A stretch of 23,952 nucleotides of DNA from JACCZZ01 sp044227805 (GTDB lineage Bacteria; Bacteroidota; Bacteroidia; Chitinophagales; UBA10324). The number at the start of each line of letters is the position of its first letter. The stretch's first letter is position 1. Location of the stretch: contig JBGAWA010000066.1 in assembly GCA_044227805.1 (NCBI GenBank), positions 1 to 23,952 of the forward strand, read 5' to 3'. Below, piece by piece: positions 21,470-23,952 of the stretch. Below the pieces are notes generated by a model. The model had not been told where the DNA came from and searched no databases. It was given only the letters and a program-made list of their open reading frames with translations. Both the position numbers and the translations under genes were made by a program.

Positions 21470-22207
21470 TCAGTAATTTATAAATTTCGGCGAAGCGACC
21501 GTCCTTCCGGAGAAAATCCATGTGTTTCTGCTGGTCAGTCCATCATGCTGATACAGGCCTGCTCCAGCATTCGGCGGGTCATACCTGACCTTACGTACCG
21601 TTTCATTGATCAACGGTTTAAAAATTTCAAATGATAACCCGCTTTGCTCCAGAATTACCTGTGATATGGAAAACAGGTGATTGGTGAAATTATTGGCAAA
21701 CACGGCCGCCACATGAATCGCGAAACGCTGCTCATCATTCACCTCAATGATCTTGTTCGATAAGGTGCCGGCCAGGTCGCGCAATAACTGCAGCGTTTTT
21801 TTATTGGCTGCATCCACGCATATCGGAATCACTGAAAAATCAACAGACACATTTCTCGACATGGTCTGCAACGGATAAAAGATGCCGAAATTTTCACTGG
21901 AGCCCTGCAGCACATTGCCGGGAACACTGCCTGAAGTGTGCGCTATCACCTGTCCGTTTAATTTGAGGCGTTCCGCCACTTCCTGAATGGCATCATCCTT
22001 CACCGTCACCAGGTAAATATCCGCATCCTGCGAAATGTCATCATACGAATCGGTACAGGGGATATCCATCAAATTACCAATCCATTTGGCGGATGGCAAA
22101 TGGCGGCTGAAAACCTGAATAATCTTATGACCACTGTTATGAAGATGCCAGGCCATCTGGTATCCCACATTACCCGAACCAATGATTACAATCTTATATT
22201 CCTTCAT
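21470..22207 (-). CDS. DUF2520/Rossmann-like NAD(P)-binding protein, 3' end frameshifted
   Basis: An N-terminal Rossmann domain (IVIIGSGNVGYQMAWHL, GSGNVG at 10-15) resembles F420-dependent NADP oxidoreductase/ProC-type enzymes. It is followed by the helical DUF2520 domain (DEQRFAIHVAAVFANNFTNHL). The exact reaction is unknown. The last 25 or so residues of the open frame (from about GLTSRNTWIF to FINY) do not look like the family. In another frame from about 21539 the DNA encodes TDQQKHMDFLRKDGRFAEIY and then KLLTDDIQR, ending at a TGA at 21450, which fits the family's C-terminal helix pair. One missing base between about 21527 and 21545 would join them. Either the gene is newly frameshifted or the sequence has a 1-base error there. 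The section just before (YDPPNAGAGL) also fits poorly, so there may be more than one lost base. Confidence 0.82.
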   Translation of the reverse strand: MKEYKIVIIGSGNVGYQMAWHLHNSGHKIIQVFSRHLPSAKWIGNLMDIPCTDSYDDISQDADIYLVTVKDDAIQEVAERLKLNGQVIAHTSGSVPGNVLQGSSENFGIFYPLQTMSRNVSVDFSVIPICVDAANKKTLQLLRDLAGTLSNKIIEVNDEQRFAIHVAAVFANNFTNHLFSISQVILEQSGLSFEIFKPLINETVRKVRYDPPNAGAGLYQHDGLTSRNTWIFSGRTVASPKFINY

Positions 22208-22363
22208 GGCAATGAAAAATTTGAGGGCGCTAAATTATTAATAATACGCTCTGCATTCACCATTATACCCTAAAGAATACCGCGGCAAGTATATTATCCT
22301 GATGACACAGATGGCAGAATAGTCCACCTTAACAGAACAGCGGCCTTGGCCGGCAGATATACT

Positions 22364-23952
22364 TTAGTGATTGACGGCGACCTTTTTAGAAAGATACTTC
22401 TTCTGCCAGATGCGAAAAAGGCTGATGAGAAATCCAAGAATGGTAATGATGACACCCAGCCATAACAAATTGATGTAAGGAAAAATGATGGCTGTCATCA
22501 CAATAAAATCAGGTTGCACGGCTTCTTCGGCCACTTGGAGATCCACTTTATTTTCTTCTGGAATAATTTTATTCAGCCGGAAGGTCAGCCCAAGTTCCGG
22601 CAACTCGTCATCCAATAAGGTTGCCCGATCCTCATGTATATAAAAAATCGGTTTGGCTGTATAGCTTTGTCCGTTCAGCTGCTTAACCAGCAGTGTCGCC
22701 GAAACGGCAAGATCACCTTCTGCGATCTCCACTTTCTTTGATTCGGTTACCCGTTCAATGGATTCAAGCACTATGTAACTGTTACTGGTGAAAATAGTGT
22801 CGCCTTTCTCTATCAGGTTCGACTTAAATTCTTTATCCATTCTCACATTCTCTTTCGACTTATCAGGAACCGAAGTAACATGTGTATATAAATCACGACT
22901 CATATAATGCCGGGTATCCGGATTAGCAATCAAACCCATCTTTGGGTTTATCTGCGCGTTCGGATAAAGCGTGAACCGTTCCTTTATTTCCCCCGTCACA
23001 CTGTCAAACACTTCATAGTTGACTTTGTAGTAATAATTAGGTTGTGCTACGGAATCACCCACATACGTTACCATATATTCATTCATCTTCACCGGCACAT
23101 TTTTATACAGCAGCATATTGGACCGTTGTGCTTCGGCATTCATTTCTTTGCCAAAATCAACGCCTGTTGGATTGCGGGAGATGACTTCTTTGTTAGCGGA
23201 TGAAAACAATATTCCCATCAGGGTGAGCGCAAACCCAAAATGTGCCACAGCGGCGCCTGAGAGTTTCCATTTTCCTGATAAGACAATGATAAAATAGTAC
23301 AGGTTGGCCACTACGCCAAAGAGTGCGGCAAACAACAGAACGATATGCGCAATGACGTTAATCGCGGCAGCATAACTGATGACCGCCGTCAAGGGAAGCG
23401 TGATGAGCAGCAGAATCGACAGACGGCGGGAGAATTGCCTGAATTCCGACTGTCTGAATTTCAGGTAAAGCGAAGTGGCAGACAGTAATGCGATAAGAAT
23501 AGCCGCCCAAATCTGCACCTTATTGTAAAATGCGACAGCATCCGACGGTACTGCAAGGTTTGCATCAAAAAGTTTGTTCCAGACAGGCAACGATGTGTTG
23601 AAGGCGATGTGCAGTGAAGAAAGCAGGAACACGAGTGAGCCGATGAAAATAAAAAACTCGCGCGACCACAGATTTTCATCCTTCCTGACGGATGGGATTT
23701 TATTCCAGTAAACCGTAAGTAAAACAATAGCGGGAATGGAAAGTCCTGCCATATAAAAAATCAACTGACCACTCATTCCCAAATCCGTGAAAGCATGCAC
23801 GGATGTATCACCGAGTATGCCGCTGCGGGTAAGAAAAGTGGAGTATAAAACCAGGATGAACGTAAGGATGAAAAAGATATAAGTGGTGCGAAGCGAACGG
23901 CCGGTTTTATTATAGACTAAAACGGTATGAACCCCTGCAATCAAAGTCAACC
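22364..23952 (-). CDS. Cytochrome c biogenesis protein, CcmF/CcsA type (5' end outside window)
   Basis: The gene runs off the right edge, so the apparent first ATG (23950) is not the real start. What is visible is the C-terminal 528 residues of a haem-handling membrane protein for cytochrome c maturation. The conserved FLTRSGILGDTSVHAF loop (near visible residues 40-55) is the CcmF signature. Several transmembrane helices follow, with INVIAHIVLLFAALFGVVANLYY and GAAVAHFGFALTLMGILFSS, whose histidines are candidates for haem contact. A large soluble domain on the periplasmic side (about 255-475) comes next, then a final helix in FPYINLLWLGVIITILGFLI. The upstream half with the WWD haem-binding domain should lie beyond the window. 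The DUF2520 gene follows on the same strand after 156 bp. Confidence 0.92.
   Translation of the reverse strand, partial: LTLIAGVHTVLVYNKTGRSLRTTYIFFILTFILVLYSTFLTRSGILGDTSVHAFTDLGMSGQLIFYMAGLSIPAIVLLTVYWNKIPSVRKDENLWSREFFIFIGSLVFLLSSLHIAFNTSLPVWNKLFDANLAVPSDAVAFYNKVQIWAAILIALLSATSLYLKFRQSEFRQFSRRLSILLLITLPLTAVISYAAAINVIAHIVLLFAALFGVVANLYYFIIVLSGKWKLSGAAVAHFGFALTLMGILFSSANKEVISRNPTGVDFGKEMNAEAQRSNMLLYKNVPVKMNEYMVTYVGDSVAQPNYYYKVNYEVFDSVTGEIKERFTLYPNAQINPKMGLIANPDTRHYMSRDLYTHVTSVPDKSKENVRMDKEFKSNLIEKGDTIFTSNSYIVLESIERVTESKKVEIAEGDLAVSATLLVKQLNGQSYTAKPIFYIHEDRATLLDDELPELGLTFRLNKIIPEENKVDLQVAEEAVQPDFIVMTAIIFPYINLLWLGVIITILGFLISLFRIWQKKYLSKKVAVNH

Noticed and set aside
22341..22352. CGGCC-TT-GGCCG hairpin after the CcmF-like gene
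   Set aside because: Two-base loop and no following T-run on either strand.
1..23952. CRISPR arrays, tRNA/rRNA genes, insertion sequences, integrases, phage genes
   Set aside because: Looked for on both strands by eye; no spaced direct repeats, cloverleaf-like sequences or transposase/integrase motifs were recognised.

Overview
The window comes from a member of the Bacteroidota, most like the Chitinophagales/Sphingobacteriia side of the phylum (the lineage is inferred). The evidence is: two secreted proteins with C-terminal type IX secretion (por) sorting domains; a diheme succinate dehydrogenase in the order sdhC-sdhA-sdhB; futalosine-route menaquinone synthesis (mqnB); a UbiA prenyltransferase of the digeranylgeranylglyceryl-phosphate-synthase type; and, upstream of many genes, the Bacteroidota promoter element TAnnTTTG, sometimes with a TTG at the right distance upstream. 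Starts are A-rich and lack clear Shine-Dalgarno sequences. No rRNA, tRNA, CRISPR array, transposase or phage gene was found. The region looks like ordinary chromosomal core with a few lineage-specific genes.

Layout. 1-3.8 kb: the sdhCAB operon (minus strand), closed by a strong terminator at the left edge. 4.0-5.6 kb: three plus-strand genes (an outer-membrane barrel, a DUF721/DciA-like protein and an exported RraB-like protein). 5.6-10.0 kb: a minus-strand unit of a large secreted PIG-L deacetylase, a 41-residue membrane microprotein and a sodium:solute symporter joined to it by an ATGA overlap. 10.2-12.6 kb: two T9SS cargo proteins of unknown function, with one intrinsic terminator and two good promoters. 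12.9-13.7 kb: a methyltransferase. 13.8-16.3 kb: an acyl-CoA thioesterase and two tandem, clearly diverged fabD-like malonyltransferases. 16.5-17.7 kb: folE with a 6-pyruvoyl-tetrahydropterin-synthase-type gene. 17.9-20.3 kb: mqnB, a UbiA prenyltransferase and kdsC. 20.4-21.1 kb: iscX and an ISC-type ferredoxin. 21.4-22.2 kb: a DUF2520/Rossmann protein whose 3' end is frameshifted. 22.4 kb to the right edge: the C-terminal part of a CcmF/CcsA-type cytochrome c biogenesis protein.

How the genes fit together. The respiratory theme is the clearest: succinate dehydrogenase passes electrons to menaquinone, mqnB works on the menaquinone route, iscX/ferredoxin serve iron-sulfur assembly, and the CcmF-like protein serves cytochrome c maturation. 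The envelope theme covers kdsC (Kdo for lipopolysaccharide), the outer-membrane barrel, T9SS cargo and fatty-acid precursor supply.

The most interesting items are (i) the unannotated 41-aa membrane protein translationally coupled to the symporter in the PIG-L unit, (ii) a family of at least five small intergenic structured repeats (a GGATTTTTC/GAAAAATCC hairpin beside a variable hairpin, several copies bracketed by AACCC/GGGTT arms), one of which supplies the folE stop codon, and (iii) the second fabD copy, which keeps the catalytic residues but changes several pocket loops. No obviously new defence or mobile system is visible.
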